DNA from: a bacterium
GTDB taxonomy: Bacteria > Myxococcota_A > Polyangia > Nannocystales > Nannocystaceae
Direction of reading: 5' to 3'
Length of the DNA stretch: 64,000 nucleotides
Assembly: GCA_024742475.1 (NCBI GenBank)
Contig: JANSYI010000001.1
Span: 124,001 to 188,000, forward strand
Every line of letters starts with the position of its first letter. The first letter of the stretch is position 1. Below the pieces are notes generated by a model, which was not told the origin of the DNA, did not search any database, and saw nothing but the letters and a program-made list of their open reading frames with translations. A program made the translations under genes and the position numbers. Positions 45,793 through 57,000 of this stretch are shown in pieces.

Positions 45793-47157
45793 ATGAGTTC
45801 TTCGGAGGCGCCTCGTCTGTTCCACCGACTCTTCATCGCCAACCGAGGCGAGGTCGCGGTTCGTATCGCGAAGGCGTGTGACGCCATGGGCATCACGCCC
45901 GTGTTCGCCGCGTCCGAGGCCGATCGCGACGCCGAGCACCTGCGCGATCGCGAGGTGGTCTGCGTCGGCCCGGCCCGCTCCGCCCAGAGCTACCTCGACC
46001 TGCCCAAGATGGTGCAGGCCGCTCGACAAGCACGCTGCACCGCAGTGCACCCCGGGTGGGGCTTCTTGGCCGAGAACCCCCAGTTCGCCGCCTTGTGCGA
46101 AGCCCACGGCCTCACCTTCATCGGGCCGCCCGCCCACGTCATGCATCTGATGGGCAAGAAGACGCCCGCCAAGAAGGCGATGGGCGCCGCCGGCCTGACG
46201 CTCATCCCCGGCAGCGACGGCATCCTCGACGACGCCGATGATGCTCGGCGCGTCGCCGACCAGACCGGCTACCCCGTGCTTCTCAAAGCCGAGAGCGGCG
46301 GCGGAGGTCGAGGCATGCGAATCGCGAGGAGTTCCGACGAGGTCGCTTCGGCCTATGCCGACGCCCAGGCCGAAGCCCGCGCCGCGTTCGGCGACCCGCG
46401 CGTCTACATGGAAAAGCTCATCGAGGGCGGCCGCCACATCGAGATCCAGGTCATGGCCGACCGCTACGGCAACGTGGTGCACCTCGGTGAGCGCGACTGC
46501 ACCGTGCAGCGCAACCATCAGAAGCTCATCGAGGAGAGCCCCTCGCCCGTGCTCGACGACGCCGTCCGGCAGTCCAGCCTCGCCGCCGCCGCCCAGGCCA
46601 CCGCCGCCATCGGCTACGTCGGCGCCGGCACGATGGAGTTCCTGCTCGACCAAGACGGCGTGCTGCGGTTCATGGAGATGAACACCCGGCTGCAGGTCGA
46701 GCACTGCGTCTCCGAGGTCCGCAGCGGCAAGGACCTCGTCGAGCAGCAGATCCTCGTCGCGGCCGGACATCAGCTCGGCTGGCGCCAAGACGACATCGAG
46801 CTCACCGGCCACGCAATCGAGTGCCGCATCAACGCAGAGAACCCCGACGACGGTTTTCGGCCCAGCCCCGGCGAGATCGAAAAGTGGGTCAGCCCCACCG
46901 GCGAGGGCGTTCGCGTCGACACCCACGTCCGCTCCGGCTACGTCGTGCCGCCCCACTACGACAGCCTGCTGTGCAAGGTCATCACCCACGGAGCCACCCG
47001 CGACGAGGCGTGCGACCGCATGATCGCCGCGCTCGGTGACCTCGTCTGCGAAGGCGTGCACACCACCGCGGGCATGCACCGCCAGATCCTCGCCAGCGAG
47101 GACTTCCGTTCCAACAACTACGACACCCGGGCCATCCCCGGCTTCTCGCAGGAGTAA
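45793..47157 (+). CDS. Biotin carboxylase subunit of an acyl-CoA carboxylase
   Basis: The 454-residue protein matches AccC in length and order. The N-terminal domain is [20 protein letters not shown], with the substrate-loop region [17 protein letters not shown]. An ATP-grasp domain follows with [12 protein letters not shown] (about 165-176), then [12 protein letters not shown] (about 294-305) carrying the catalytic Glu and Arg. The biotin carboxylase C-terminal domain includes [13 protein letters not shown]. It uses ATP and bicarbonate to carboxylate biotin on the carrier encoded two genes downstream. It opens a three-gene operon and the next gene starts 2 bp after its stop. Confidence 0.94.
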   Translation: MSSSEAPRLFHRLFIANRGEVAVRIAKACDAMGITPVFAASEADRDAEHLRDREVVCVGPARSAQSYLDLPKMVQAARQARCTAVHPGWGFLAENPQFAALCEAHGLTFIGPPAHVMHLMGKKTPAKKAMGAAGLTLIPGSDGILDDADDARRVADQTGYPVLLKAESGGGGRGMRIARSSDEVASAYADAQAEARAAFGDPRVYMEKLIEGGRHIEIQVMADRYGNVVHLGERDCTVQRNHQKLIEESPSPVLDDAVRQSSLAAAAQATAAIGYVGAGTMEFLLDQDGVLRFMEMNTRLQVEHCVSEVRSGKDLVEQQILVAAGHQLGWRQDDIELTGHAIECRINAENPDDGFRPSPGEIEKWVSPTGEGVRVDTHVRSGYVVPPHYDSLLCKVITHGATRDEACDRMIAALGDLVCEGVHTTAGMHRQILASEDFRSNNYDTRAIPGFSQE

Positions 47158-47159
47158 TC

Positions 47160-48889
<1,730 letters not shown>

Positions 48890-48893
<4 letters not shown>

Positions 48894-49477
48894 AGACCGG
48901 ACGCGCATTCGAGCCGCAGCACGTCGCCAAGATCGAACGCGACGGCAGCCTGATCCACATCCTCGCTCCGAGCGTCGGTCACTGGCGCGACGCACCGAGC
49001 GAGGGCGCCCTCGTGCAGCCGGGCTCTTCGCTGGGTTTCATCGAGACGCTCGGCGTGCTGCACCGCGTCGTGGCCCCCTCGGGAGCCGCAGGCGTGGTCA
49101 TCGCGCGCGACGGCAACGCCAAGGCGCCCGGACACGTCGCCTACGGTGACGTCCTGCTCACCCTCGACCTCGAAGCGGCCACCGGATCCGTCGCGGCGGC
49201 CGCCGCCGAAGCCAGCGCCGACGCCGACGGCCTCGCGTTCCGCTCTCCGCTCTCGGGTCGCTTCTACTCGCGCCCCAGCCCCGACCAAGACCCCTTCGTC
49301 AAACCCGGCGACACCGTCAAGGTCGGCCAGACGGTCGCGCTGCTCGAGGTGATGAAGACCTTCAACCGCGTCACCTACGGCGGCGACGGCCTGCCCGACA
49401 CCGCCAAGGTCCTCGCCGTCGTCCCCGACAACGAGTCCGACCTCGACCAAGGCGACGTCATCCTGCGACTCGAATAG
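48890..49477 (+). CDS. Biotin carboxyl carrier protein with duplicated domain
   Basis: The 195-residue protein contains two biotinyl-like beta-barrel domains separated by an Ala-rich linker (about 95-112). The second has [12 protein letters not shown] with the biotin-accepting Lys156. The first (about residues 20-94) has the same fold pattern ([25 protein letters not shown]), but the Met-Lys pair is Leu54-Gly55, so it cannot be biotinylated. The carrier swings between the biotin carboxylase and carboxyltransferase subunits of this operon. The dead first domain may be a docking or structural element (inference). Confidence 0.9.
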
Positions 49478-49505
49478 CTTCGGCGTCACCGCTGCGGTCC
49501 ATCCC

Positions 49506-49937
49506 ATGATCGTCGTCGAAGAGACCCTGCGCACCTCCGCCAGCCCGCAGCGCATGTGGGACGTGCTCACCACCCACGAGGAGATGCCCTCGTGGTTCAA
49601 GGTCGTGCGCAAGGCCGTGCTCGACCCCGCCGGGCGTGACGAGCGAAACGGTCTCGGCGCGGTGCGGCACCTTCACGCCGTCGGACCCGCGGTCGTCGAA
49701 GAGGTGATCGAGTGGGAGCCGCCCCGTCGCTACGTCTACGCGCTGCGCGGCGGCGCGCCGATTCGCAACCACCGGGGCGAGGTCACCGTCGAGGCAGCGA
49801 GCGACGGCGCGAAAGCGACGTGGCGGATTCAGTTCGAGCCGATGATTCCGCTCAGCGGGGTGGTCATGCGGCCGCTGATGACCCTGCTCGCGCGCACGCT
49901 GCTGCGCAACGCAGCCCAATACGCCCAGCGCTCCTAG
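49506..49937 (+). CDS. SRPBCC-family (polyketide cyclase/START-like) protein
   Basis: A 143-residue protein with the helix-grip pattern. It opens VVEETLRTSASPQRMWDVLT, continues MPSWFKVVRKAVL, GLGAVRHLHAVGPAVVEEVIEWEPPRRYVYAL and ATWRIQFEPMIPLSG, and ends in a long helix. Members bind hydrophobic ligands and few have known functions. It follows the carboxylase operon by 28 bp on the same strand and precedes the acetyltransferase gene by 1 bp, so it may belong to the same transcript. Confidence 0.85.
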   Translation: MIVVEETLRTSASPQRMWDVLTTHEEMPSWFKVVRKAVLDPAGRDERNGLGAVRHLHAVGPAVVEEVIEWEPPRRYVYALRGGAPIRNHRGEVTVEAASDGAKATWRIQFEPMIPLSGVVMRPLMTLLARTLLRNAAQYAQRS

Positions 49938-49938
49938 C

Positions 49939-50505
49939 ATGCAGTCTCCCCCCGCAGCCGCGCCACGCGAGCCCTCGCAGATCCCGGTGCTCGAAACCCG
50001 GCGCCTGCGTCTTCGCCCCAGCCGCGTCACCGACCTCGAGCCCCTCGCCGCGATGTGGGGCGACCCGGAGCACGTGCGCTTCATTGGCAAGCGCCCCCGT
50101 CCACCCGCCGAGGTCTTCGCGTCGCTGCAGCGCCACATCGGTGCCTGGTACCTGGTCGGCTATGGGTTTTGGGTGCTCGAGTCGCTGGCCGACGGCTGCG
50201 TCGTCGGCGAGGCCGGCTTCCTGCCGGGCATGCGCGCGATGAACCCCAGCGTCGACGACGTGCCCGAGGCCGGCTGGAGCATCGGCAAAGCCCACTGGGG
50301 CCAGGGCCTGGCCACCGAGGCCCTGCGCGCGTGCGTGCAGTGGGCCGACCGCGAGCTGCCCTTCTCCCGGACCGCGTGCATCATCGAGCACGGCCACGAC
50401 GCGTCCATTCGCGTCGCCTCGAAGTGCGGTTATGCAAAGCACGCCGACTCGATGCTCTCAGAGTCGCCCGTCGGCATCTACGTCCGGCCACGCGCGCAGG
50501 GCTAG
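49939..50505 (+). CDS. GNAT-family N-acetyltransferase
   Basis: A 188-residue protein of the RimJ/RimL-like acetyltransferase group. It opens LETRRLRLRPSRVTDLEPLAAMWGDPE, then YGFWVLESLADGCVVGEAGF. The acetyl-CoA-binding motif region is EAGWSIGKAHWGQGLATEALRACVQWA, followed by ASIRVASKCGYAKHA. The acceptor could be a protein N-terminus, an amino sugar or a small molecule. It begins one base after the SRPBCC stop codon and converges with a small lipoprotein gene. Confidence 0.88.
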   Translation: MQSPPAAAPREPSQIPVLETRRLRLRPSRVTDLEPLAAMWGDPEHVRFIGKRPRPPAEVFASLQRHIGAWYLVGYGFWVLESLADGCVVGEAGFLPGMRAMNPSVDDVPEAGWSIGKAHWGQGLATEALRACVQWADRELPFSRTACIIEHGHDASIRVASKCGYAKHADSMLSESPVGIYVRPRAQG

Positions 50506-50510
50506 CCCTC

Positions 50511-50879
50511 TCACTCGTCGTCATCGTCGGCGTCGTCGCCGGTTTCACTCGAAGAAGAGCCGCTCGTCTCGCCCCACATCCCGGTCGCGTCGGCGCCAGC
50601 CTGGCCCGAGGTCGTCGACGAGGAGGACGACCCCGTGCCTGCGTCTCCGGCCTCGGACCCCTCGCCGGCGCCTGCGTCATCCGCAGACGTCGTCCCGGAT
50701 TCGCCGCCCTCGATCGCAGCCGGCGTCGCCGGGTCTGCGCCCGTCGTGGTCGACATCGAGGATGCATCCTCGCGCGGATCGTACGCGGAGTTGAGCGACG
50801 TGCAGCCGCAACACAATGCGAACGCGACGCTCAACACCGGGTACGACGCGGCGCCCCGGGCGATGCGTAGGGCGTTCAC
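50511..50879 (-). CDS. Small Asp/Ser/Gly-rich lipoprotein
   Basis: A 122-residue product from GTG 50879: a signal peptide (YPVLSVAFALCCGC, lipobox CCGC) followed entirely by low-complexity Ser/Thr/Gly/Asp/Glu sequence ending in a run of acidic residues. Such acidic lipoproteins without a folded domain accompany surface proteins in this genome. No ATG is available and other starts are possible. Function unknown. Confidence 0.5.
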   Translation of the reverse strand: MNALRIARGAASYPVLSVAFALCCGCTSLNSAYDPREDASSMSTTTGADPATPAAIEGGESGTTSADDAGAGEGSEAGDAGTGSSSSSTTSGQAGADATGMWGETSGSSSSETGDDADDDDE

Positions 50880-50988
50880 CTGTCGATTTCGGACGAGCAC
50901 CGGTGACCAAGCTACGGGCTGGCCGCCGAATGTCACGCCGATGGCGTGGGGAGATTTGACCGCGACCGCCGGGGCAAAGTGCACCGCG

Positions 50989-52131
50989 TTAGGGGGTGCA
51001 GCAGACCGTGCGAGGCTCGGTCGGCGCGAGCTCCCCAACAGGGAAGCCACCCCGGGTGCTGCAGTCGACGCTCGGGGGGCCCTCGATGCTCGCGGCCTCA
51101 CCACCGAGCACCGAGGTGAGGAAGCCCGTGCAACCGGCCTGCAGCGTCAACGACCCTGACTCGCCGCAGCCCTGGTTGGCGAGGGTGTACGAGCCCGAAC
51201 ACTGGAACGGCGCCTCGCATTCGCAGCCCGAGCAGTCTCGAGCGTCCTCGTAGTCCGCGTACAGCAGAGTGCGCTCGAATCCATCGGGACACTCGAGCTC
51301 GCCTTCGGCGTGAATGCACAGACCCACGGCATTGGAAGTGCATACCCCGCCGTCGCAGGTCGAGCCCTCGAACGCGTCGCAGAGCAGGCGCGGATCGACC
51401 GGCTCGACGGGCGACGGGTCGAGCACCGGGTTGGACGTGCAGGGCGCATCCCCCCCGACCGTGACCAGGATGCTGTACAGCTCCCCGTCCCCGAAGCTCT
51501 GACAGGAGGAGGTCAGCTCCACGGCCAGCGCGACCGGTCCCTCGCAGTTGTTGTCCTCGAATAGCTCCAGCTGCACCGAAGCGCCCTCGCACGAGTCCTC
51601 CACCGACGCATCGCACGAGCATTCGCACTCCCAGCCTCCGTCGTAGCCCAGCGCCCCTTCGGCGACGACCGAGGCACACGGCTCTCCGGGGGCGGTGAGA
51701 TTGACAGGGCCCGACCATCCTTCGGGAATGCCGAAGCACGCCTGCCCGGCTCCACACATCGTCGAAGGCCCCGAGTCGTCCGAGTCGTCCGAGCTGGGGT
51801 CGCTCGGGTCGACCCCTGAGGTCGAGGTGGAATCCGCCGACGTGGATGCGCTGCTCGAGCTGCCGGGCGTCGGTCCCGAGCCTTCACCCTCAGTGGGCGA
51901 TCCCGAGGTGGCGGCATCCATCGGCATCACGCATTGGCCCGAGAAGGGGCCGCTGAAGCCTCCGTATCGCCAGCCCGACTCGCAGTCGCTTGCCGGAAAG
52001 CTGCAGTAGCCGATGGGCTCGCACCGGCCGTCTGGACACGACGAGTCATCCGAGCACGCGAAGACCTCGGCGTTGCCGCAGGACGCCAGAGCCAACACCA
52101 CCGACGCCATTGCCATCCACGCTGATCTCAT
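50989..52131 (-). CDS. Lipoprotein with shared Cys-rich N-terminal module and Cys-rich C-terminal region
   Basis: The 380-residue product from ATG 52131 has a signal peptide and lipobox (LASC). A 45-residue module (ACSDDSSCPDGRCEPIGYC, SFPASDC, SGWRY) is shared with the lipoprotein at 26905-27915. A Ser/Asp linker follows to about residue 125. The C-terminal 250 residues hold many cysteine pairs (ECECSCDASVEDSC, CDAFEGSTCDGGVC, CSGCECEAPFQC) and beta strands. Probably exposed on the surface; the function is unknown. Confidence 0.75.
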   Translation of the reverse strand: MRSAWMAMASVVLALASCGNAEVFACSDDSSCPDGRCEPIGYCSFPASDCESGWRYGGFSGPFSGQCVMPMDAATSGSPTEGEGSGPTPGSSSSASTSADSTSTSGVDPSDPSSDDSDDSGPSTMCGAGQACFGIPEGWSGPVNLTAPGEPCASVVAEGALGYDGGWECECSCDASVEDSCEGASVQLELFEDNNCEGPVALAVELTSSCQSFGDGELYSILVTVGGDAPCTSNPVLDPSPVEPVDPRLLCDAFEGSTCDGGVCTSNAVGLCIHAEGELECPDGFERTLLYADYEDARDCSGCECEAPFQCSGSYTLANQGCGESGSLTLQAGCTGFLTSVLGGEAASIEGPPSVDCSTRGGFPVGELAPTEPRTVCCTP

Positions 52132-52197
52132 CGTTGCCGAGCGTCAGGGTATCACCGACCCTGGTGCGAGCGTGGACGCCCAACCGAGCGGAGCCGC

Positions 52198-52857
52198 TCA
52201 GGAGTTGAAGCCGATGTGCAGGCCGTAGATCGCCTGGTGCACCGGGTTGGGGTAGCGCTCCTCGTAGCGCACGCACTCGGTCGACGAGCCCCGCACGTTG
52301 CAGACGTCACGGTGCGCGTTGAAGATGAAGTCCGCCTCGAAGCCCAAGAAGAACCTCTGCGTGAGGTAGACGTCGACGACGGGTCCGGTCATGAAGGCGA
52401 AGCCTTGCGTGAAGTCCTGGTCTCCGCCCTCGTAGCGGAAGATCTGCCGCGAATAGCCGGGGGCGACGTTGAGGCCGAGATCGAAGCGCCAGATCGGGAT
52501 CGTGGGGCGCGCCACCGCGAACACCGAGTGCTGCGAACCCCGGGCGTAGGCGTTGTCGAACTGCAGCTCGTAGTCGGGGCGGAACATGCCGCCGCGGTAG
52601 GCGACGCCGAGCGTCATCCAGCGCAGCGCTCGCCAACCGAGCAGCACGCCGCCGCCGACGGCACCGCGCGTGGTGCCATTGAGCGTGTCGCTGTCCGGCG
52701 TGCAGTCTGCTCGACCCGGAATGCAGTTGGACCCACCGATGAGTCCTTCGACCTGAATGCCCGATCGGGCGGGCTTGGCGTCGGCCGTGCTGGGGGCGAG
52801 GGCGAGCGCCGCCGCAGCGGCACCGAGTGCGAGGGAGGGGAGCGTCGTTCGGGCCAT
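52198..52857 (-). CDS. Outer-membrane beta-barrel-like protein
   Basis: The 219-residue product from ATG 52857 has a signal peptide cleaved near STADA. It is followed by alternating amphipathic strands ending in aromatic residues (GAVGGGVLLGWRAL, MTLGVAYRGGMF, FDLGLNVAPGYSRQIF, VVDVYLTQRFFLGFEADFIF) and the C-terminal strand IYGLHIGFNS. This fits a small eight-strand beta-barrel of the OmpA/opacity type. Two Cys pairs lie in predicted outer loops. Function unknown. Confidence 0.7.
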   Translation of the reverse strand: MARTTLPSLALGAAAAALALAPSTADAKPARSGIQVEGLIGGSNCIPGRADCTPDSDTLNGTTRGAVGGGVLLGWRALRWMTLGVAYRGGMFRPDYELQFDNAYARGSQHSVFAVARPTIPIWRFDLGLNVAPGYSRQIFRYEGGDQDFTQGFAFMTGPVVDVYLTQRFFLGFEADFIFNAHRDVCNVRGSSTECVRYEERYPNPVHQAIYGLHIGFNS

Positions 52858-52892
52858 GCCCGCGAAGACTGCAACCCTCGGGCCAAGCGTGT

Positions 52893-54059
52893 TCAGTCTG
52901 CGCGTTGCCGCTTGAGCTGCTTGGCCGCGAGCGCGTAGCCGCCGTCGGCCCCGTCGACGAAGTGCATGTGGTCGCCGCGGTAGCTGGTCACCGCGCACGT
53001 CATGAGCGCGGCGCTGGCGACGTGGGTGCCGTAGACGATGGCGCCCTGCGCGTGCAGTTCTCCGAGCGCAGCCTCGATCGACTCGTGCTGCGCGTCGGTC
53101 ACGTCGAGCACCATGCGAAGGGTGTCGTCGAACTTTCGAAAGTCGGTGTTGGCCGTGACCTCGTCGCGGTAGACGTCGGCGGGAAAGCCGAAGGTCTCCT
53201 TGCCACGCGAGAGCCCGAAGCGACCGAACGCCGACTGGGCCTTGATCGCCTGCTTGCGCCGAAACAACCCCACCCCCTTGCCGTGGCCCGAGGTGATCCG
53301 CGCCTCCGCGTCGAAGGCCCGCCCCCCGCGAGCGATCGCCAGGTTGTCGGGACCCACCGGTCGCCCCTGAGAGTCGCCGACGATCGACTCGAGCGTGCCC
53401 AGAACCCGGCGATACGTCTGCGCGGCTTCATTGCGGTCCTCGGCCGTCGCCTGCACGAGCAACGAGACCACCTTGCCGCGGCGGCTCTCGAGCGGCTCCC
53501 ACCGACACTCGAACCCCTCGAAGCTGGCCTCGCATGGGCCCTCGTCCCCGACCGCATGGAGGGGGCCCTCCTGCGGGTCCTTGATGCGCCGCTCGGCCTC
53601 GCTGAGCCCAGCCCCCGCGAACATCGCGTAGGAGGCGTGCGGGCTGGCGCCAAAGCGGGCCACGAGCACCTCGAAGCCGTCGGCGTGCAGTACCTCGACG
53701 GGCACCATGCTCACGCGCATCGACATCTCCATCGCGTCATGGGCCATCGCTCGAATCCCCCGCAGCGCGGCGTGCACCCGGTCGCGCTCCGACGCGGGCG
53801 TGAGCACCGTGGCGCCGTCCCCTCCGAAGACGAACGGCAGGTCGAACGCGGGAAGCGCGTTGCGAAGAGCCACGATCGAGGCCACGCCCAGCGCGTTGAC
53901 GTCTTTGTAGCGGCCCGCCTCGATGGCCGTCGTCGAGCCTTCGACGTCGGTCACGACCACGTCCCAGTCCCCCGGCGCGAGCACGTACAGCGACGCATCG
54001 TGTACGTCCGCGAACCGGTCGAAGGTTGGCAACTCGGCGTAGAAGCCCGCGCGCTTCAC
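52893..54059 (-). CDS. DUF3095-family protein (nucleotide-cyclase-like N-terminal domain)
   Basis: The 388-residue protein opens FYAELPTFDRFADVHDASLY and continues WDVVVTDVEGSTTAIEAGRYKDVN and LPFVFGGDGATVL. This is the conserved core of DUF3095, whose TDVEGST motif resembles the metal-binding region of class III nucleotidyl cyclases. The C-terminal part has TANTDFRKFDDTLRMVLDVT. Cyclase activity has not been established here. It is transcribed divergently from the double UvrA-like gene with only 24 bp between start codons. The start is GTG at 54059, with TACCAT six bases upstream. Confidence 0.85.
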   Translation of the reverse strand: MKRAGFYAELPTFDRFADVHDASLYVLAPGDWDVVVTDVEGSTTAIEAGRYKDVNALGVASIVALRNALPAFDLPFVFGGDGATVLTPASERDRVHAALRGIRAMAHDAMEMSMRVSMVPVEVLHADGFEVLVARFGASPHASYAMFAGAGLSEAERRIKDPQEGPLHAVGDEGPCEASFEGFECRWEPLESRRGKVVSLLVQATAEDRNEAAQTYRRVLGTLESIVGDSQGRPVGPDNLAIARGGRAFDAEARITSGHGKGVGLFRRKQAIKAQSAFGRFGLSRGKETFGFPADVYRDEVTANTDFRKFDDTLRMVLDVTDAQHESIEAALGELHAQGAIVYGTHVASAALMTCAVTSYRGDHMHFVDGADGGYALAAKQLKRQRAD

Positions 54060-54065
54060 CTGTGG

Positions 54066-54075
54066 ATGGTATCAC
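54066..54075. promoter_or_regulatory. Overlapping divergent -10 elements
   Basis: On the minus strand TACCAT (54066-54071) ends six bases before the DUF3095 GTG. On the plus strand TATCAC (54070-54075, imperfect) ends eight bases before the UvrA-like ATG at 54084. The two share two base pairs, so the promoters should exclude each other. Confidence 0.35.
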
Positions 54076-54083
54076 CCGCGACG

Positions 54084-57000
54084 ATGAGCGAGCCCCCGCC
54101 GATCGAGCTGCGCGGAGCCGGCGAACACAACCTCGCCGGATTCGATCTCGACCTCCCGTGGGGGCGGTGGATCGCCGTGACGGGCCCCTCGGGATCGGGC
54201 AAGACCTCGCTCGTCTTCGACATCTTGGTCCGCGAGGGCCAGCGGCGGTACCTTGGCGGCCTGTCGGCTCGGGCGCGTCAGCTCTTCGGCAAGCTCGGTC
54301 GCGCCCAGGTCCGCGGGCTGCAAGGGCTCCCGGTTCCGCTGGCGATCGGGCACGCCGGCGCAGGCAGTGCACGCTCGACAGTCGGCACGCGCAGCGGCCT
54401 CCTCGACCTGCTGCGGCTCGTCTTTGCCCGCGCAGGCCGAGACCCCGGCGGCGAGGCGCTCACGCGCAGCCACTTCAGCTTCAACGTCGCCCCAGGCGCA
54501 TGCGAGGCGTGCGCGGGTCTGGGCACCCAGGACCGGGTGGTCCCGGCGCTGCTGGTCGCCGATGCCTCGAAGAGCATTCGAGACGGCGCGTTGGTGCCGA
54601 CGCTGCCCAACGGCTACACCGTCTACAGCCAGGTCACCCTCGAGGTGCTCGACACCGTCTGCCGGGCCCACGGCTTCGACGTCGACACGCCCTGGCAAGA
54701 CCTGACCGACGCGCAGCGACACGTCATCTACTACGGGTCGAAGGCGCTGAGGGTCCCCTTCGGAAAGCACAGCATCGAGAGCCGCATGAAGTGGGAGGGC
54801 ATCACCGCCCGCCCCCGCGAGGAGGGCTTCTACCGGGGCCTGATTCCCGTCATCGAGGAGACCCTCCAGCGGAACCGCAACGCCAACATCCTGCGGTTCG
54901 TCGAGTCGGCCCCGTGCTCTGCCTGCCACGGGACGCGTCTGTCTCGCGCCGGGCGGGAGGCGACGGTTGGCGAGCGCACCCTCCCGGACTTGCTCGCGAT
55001 GCCGGCGGACGCCCTGGCCTCGATCCTGCTCGACTTTCCCGGCGGTCCCGCCTGGGATGCCGTGCGCCCCAGCGTGCGGGACAGGCTCGCGCGCATGCAG
55101 GCGCTGAGCCTCGGGCACCTGAGCCTGGCACGGACCACCGACTCGCTCAGCGGAGGCGAGGCCCAGCGACTGCAGCTGGCCACGCTGCTCGGCACCGGAC
55201 TGGGCGGCATGCTCGTGGCGCTCGACGAGCCGACGCTGGGGTTGCATCCCGAGGCGCGCCCGGGCATGCGTGACACGCTCGACGCGGTCTTGGCGATGGG
55301 CAACACCCTCGTCGTGGTCGAACACGACCCCGCGATGGTGCGGCACGCCGATCGCGTCATCGCGCTGGGCCCGGGCGCCGGCTCCGAGGGCGGGCGCTTG
55401 GTCGACGTCGACGATCCACGCGCGCCCCTTGGACCGCCCCCGACACCGCGCGCGCGCACCCGAGCCGCTCGCGGCACGCTCACGCTACGAGGCGCGTCCC
55501 TGCACAACCTCCAGGACGCCGACCTCCACGTCGAGCTCGGCTGCTTCAACGTCGTGCTCGGTCCCTCGGGCGCGGGCAAGAGCTCGCTCGTGTTCGGAAC
55601 GCTGCTGCCCGCCGTCACGGGCACGCGCGGCGGACCCTTTCGCCGGCTCGAGGGGCTCGAGCACACCGCCGTCGCGGCCGTCGACGCCCGTCCGATCGGA
55701 CGCACGCCTCGGAGCACTCCCGCCACGTGGACGGGGCTGTTCGACCGCGTGCGCAGGGCGTTCGCCGCGACCCCCGAGGCCAAGGCCGCCAAGCTCGGCG
55801 CCACGGCGTTCTCCTACAACAACAAGGCCGGGCGCTGCCCACAGTGCGAAGGCTTGGGCGTCGAGCGGCTCGGTCTACACCTGCTCGAAGACGTCGAGCG
55901 CCCCTGCGGCGCCTGCGGAGGAGGGCGGTACGCTCCCACCGTCCTGGACGTCCAACTCCGCGGCAAGTCGATCGCCGACGTGTTGTCGATGACGGTCCAC
56001 GAGGCCGTCGAGTACTTCGAGCCCGACCCACTCGCACACGCCCTGTGCGCCGCGATGCAGACCCTGGGCCTGGGCTACCTGCCGCTCGGACACGGGAGCC
56101 ACCAGCTCAGCCGAGGCGAGGCGCAGCGCGTCAAGCTGGCCACGCTGCTCGGACGGGCCGACGCGCAGCCCTCCCTGCTGCTGCTCGACGAGCCCGACCG
56201 CGGGCTGCACCCCCTCGACATCGAGCGGCTCCTCGGCGCCATCGATGCCATCGTCGACGCCGGCCACACGGTGCTCGCGATCTCCCACCATCGCCACGTT
56301 TGGGCCGCGGCCGACGTCCGCACCGAGGTTCGCGAAGGCGTCGCAACCCACGACGTCCCGTTCGTCGCCGAAGACGACGGTGCGCCCACCGCCCACCGTC
56401 GCCCCGTCTCTCCGCCCCAGGCGATCCGGCTGCGCGGCGTCACCACGCACACCCTCGCGAACATCGACGTCGACCTTCCCCACCGTCAGCTCATCGCCGT
56501 CGCTGGGGTCTCGGGCAGCGGCAAGTCGTCGCTCGTCTTCGACACCCTCGTCGCGGAGGCCTGGCACAGGTTCTCCGAGAGCCTGCCCTTCTCGGTGCGA
56601 CGGCACGTGCGTCGACAAGCCCGCCCCGAGCTCGCGCGGGCCGAGGGCCTCACGCCCGTGCTGGCGCTTCGCCCCGGCGGCGCGAGGGCCAGCCGGCGAT
56701 CCACCGTCGCGACGCAGGCCGAGGTCGGGCCACTGCTCCGCCTGTTGTGGTCACGCGGGGGCGAGCCTTCGGGGTTTTCGGCGGAGCACTTCAGCACCGA
56801 CCGACCGCTCGGCGCGTGCCCGGCCTGCGCCGGCTTGGGCCTGATCCCACGCTGCGACCCCTCCGCGTTGGTCACCGAGCCGTCGGCGCCCCTGAGCGGC
56901 GGCGCGATGGCGGGCACCAAGCCCGGTACGTTCTTCTCCGCTGCCGACGACCAGCACGTGGCCACGCTCCGCGCCGCACTGAGAGCACGCGGGCTCTCGG

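Noticed and set aside
52827..54083. 5' extension of the UvrA-like frame
   Set aside because: The region is antisense to the DUF3095 gene, which is well conserved. The ATG at 54084 starts directly before the ABC module.
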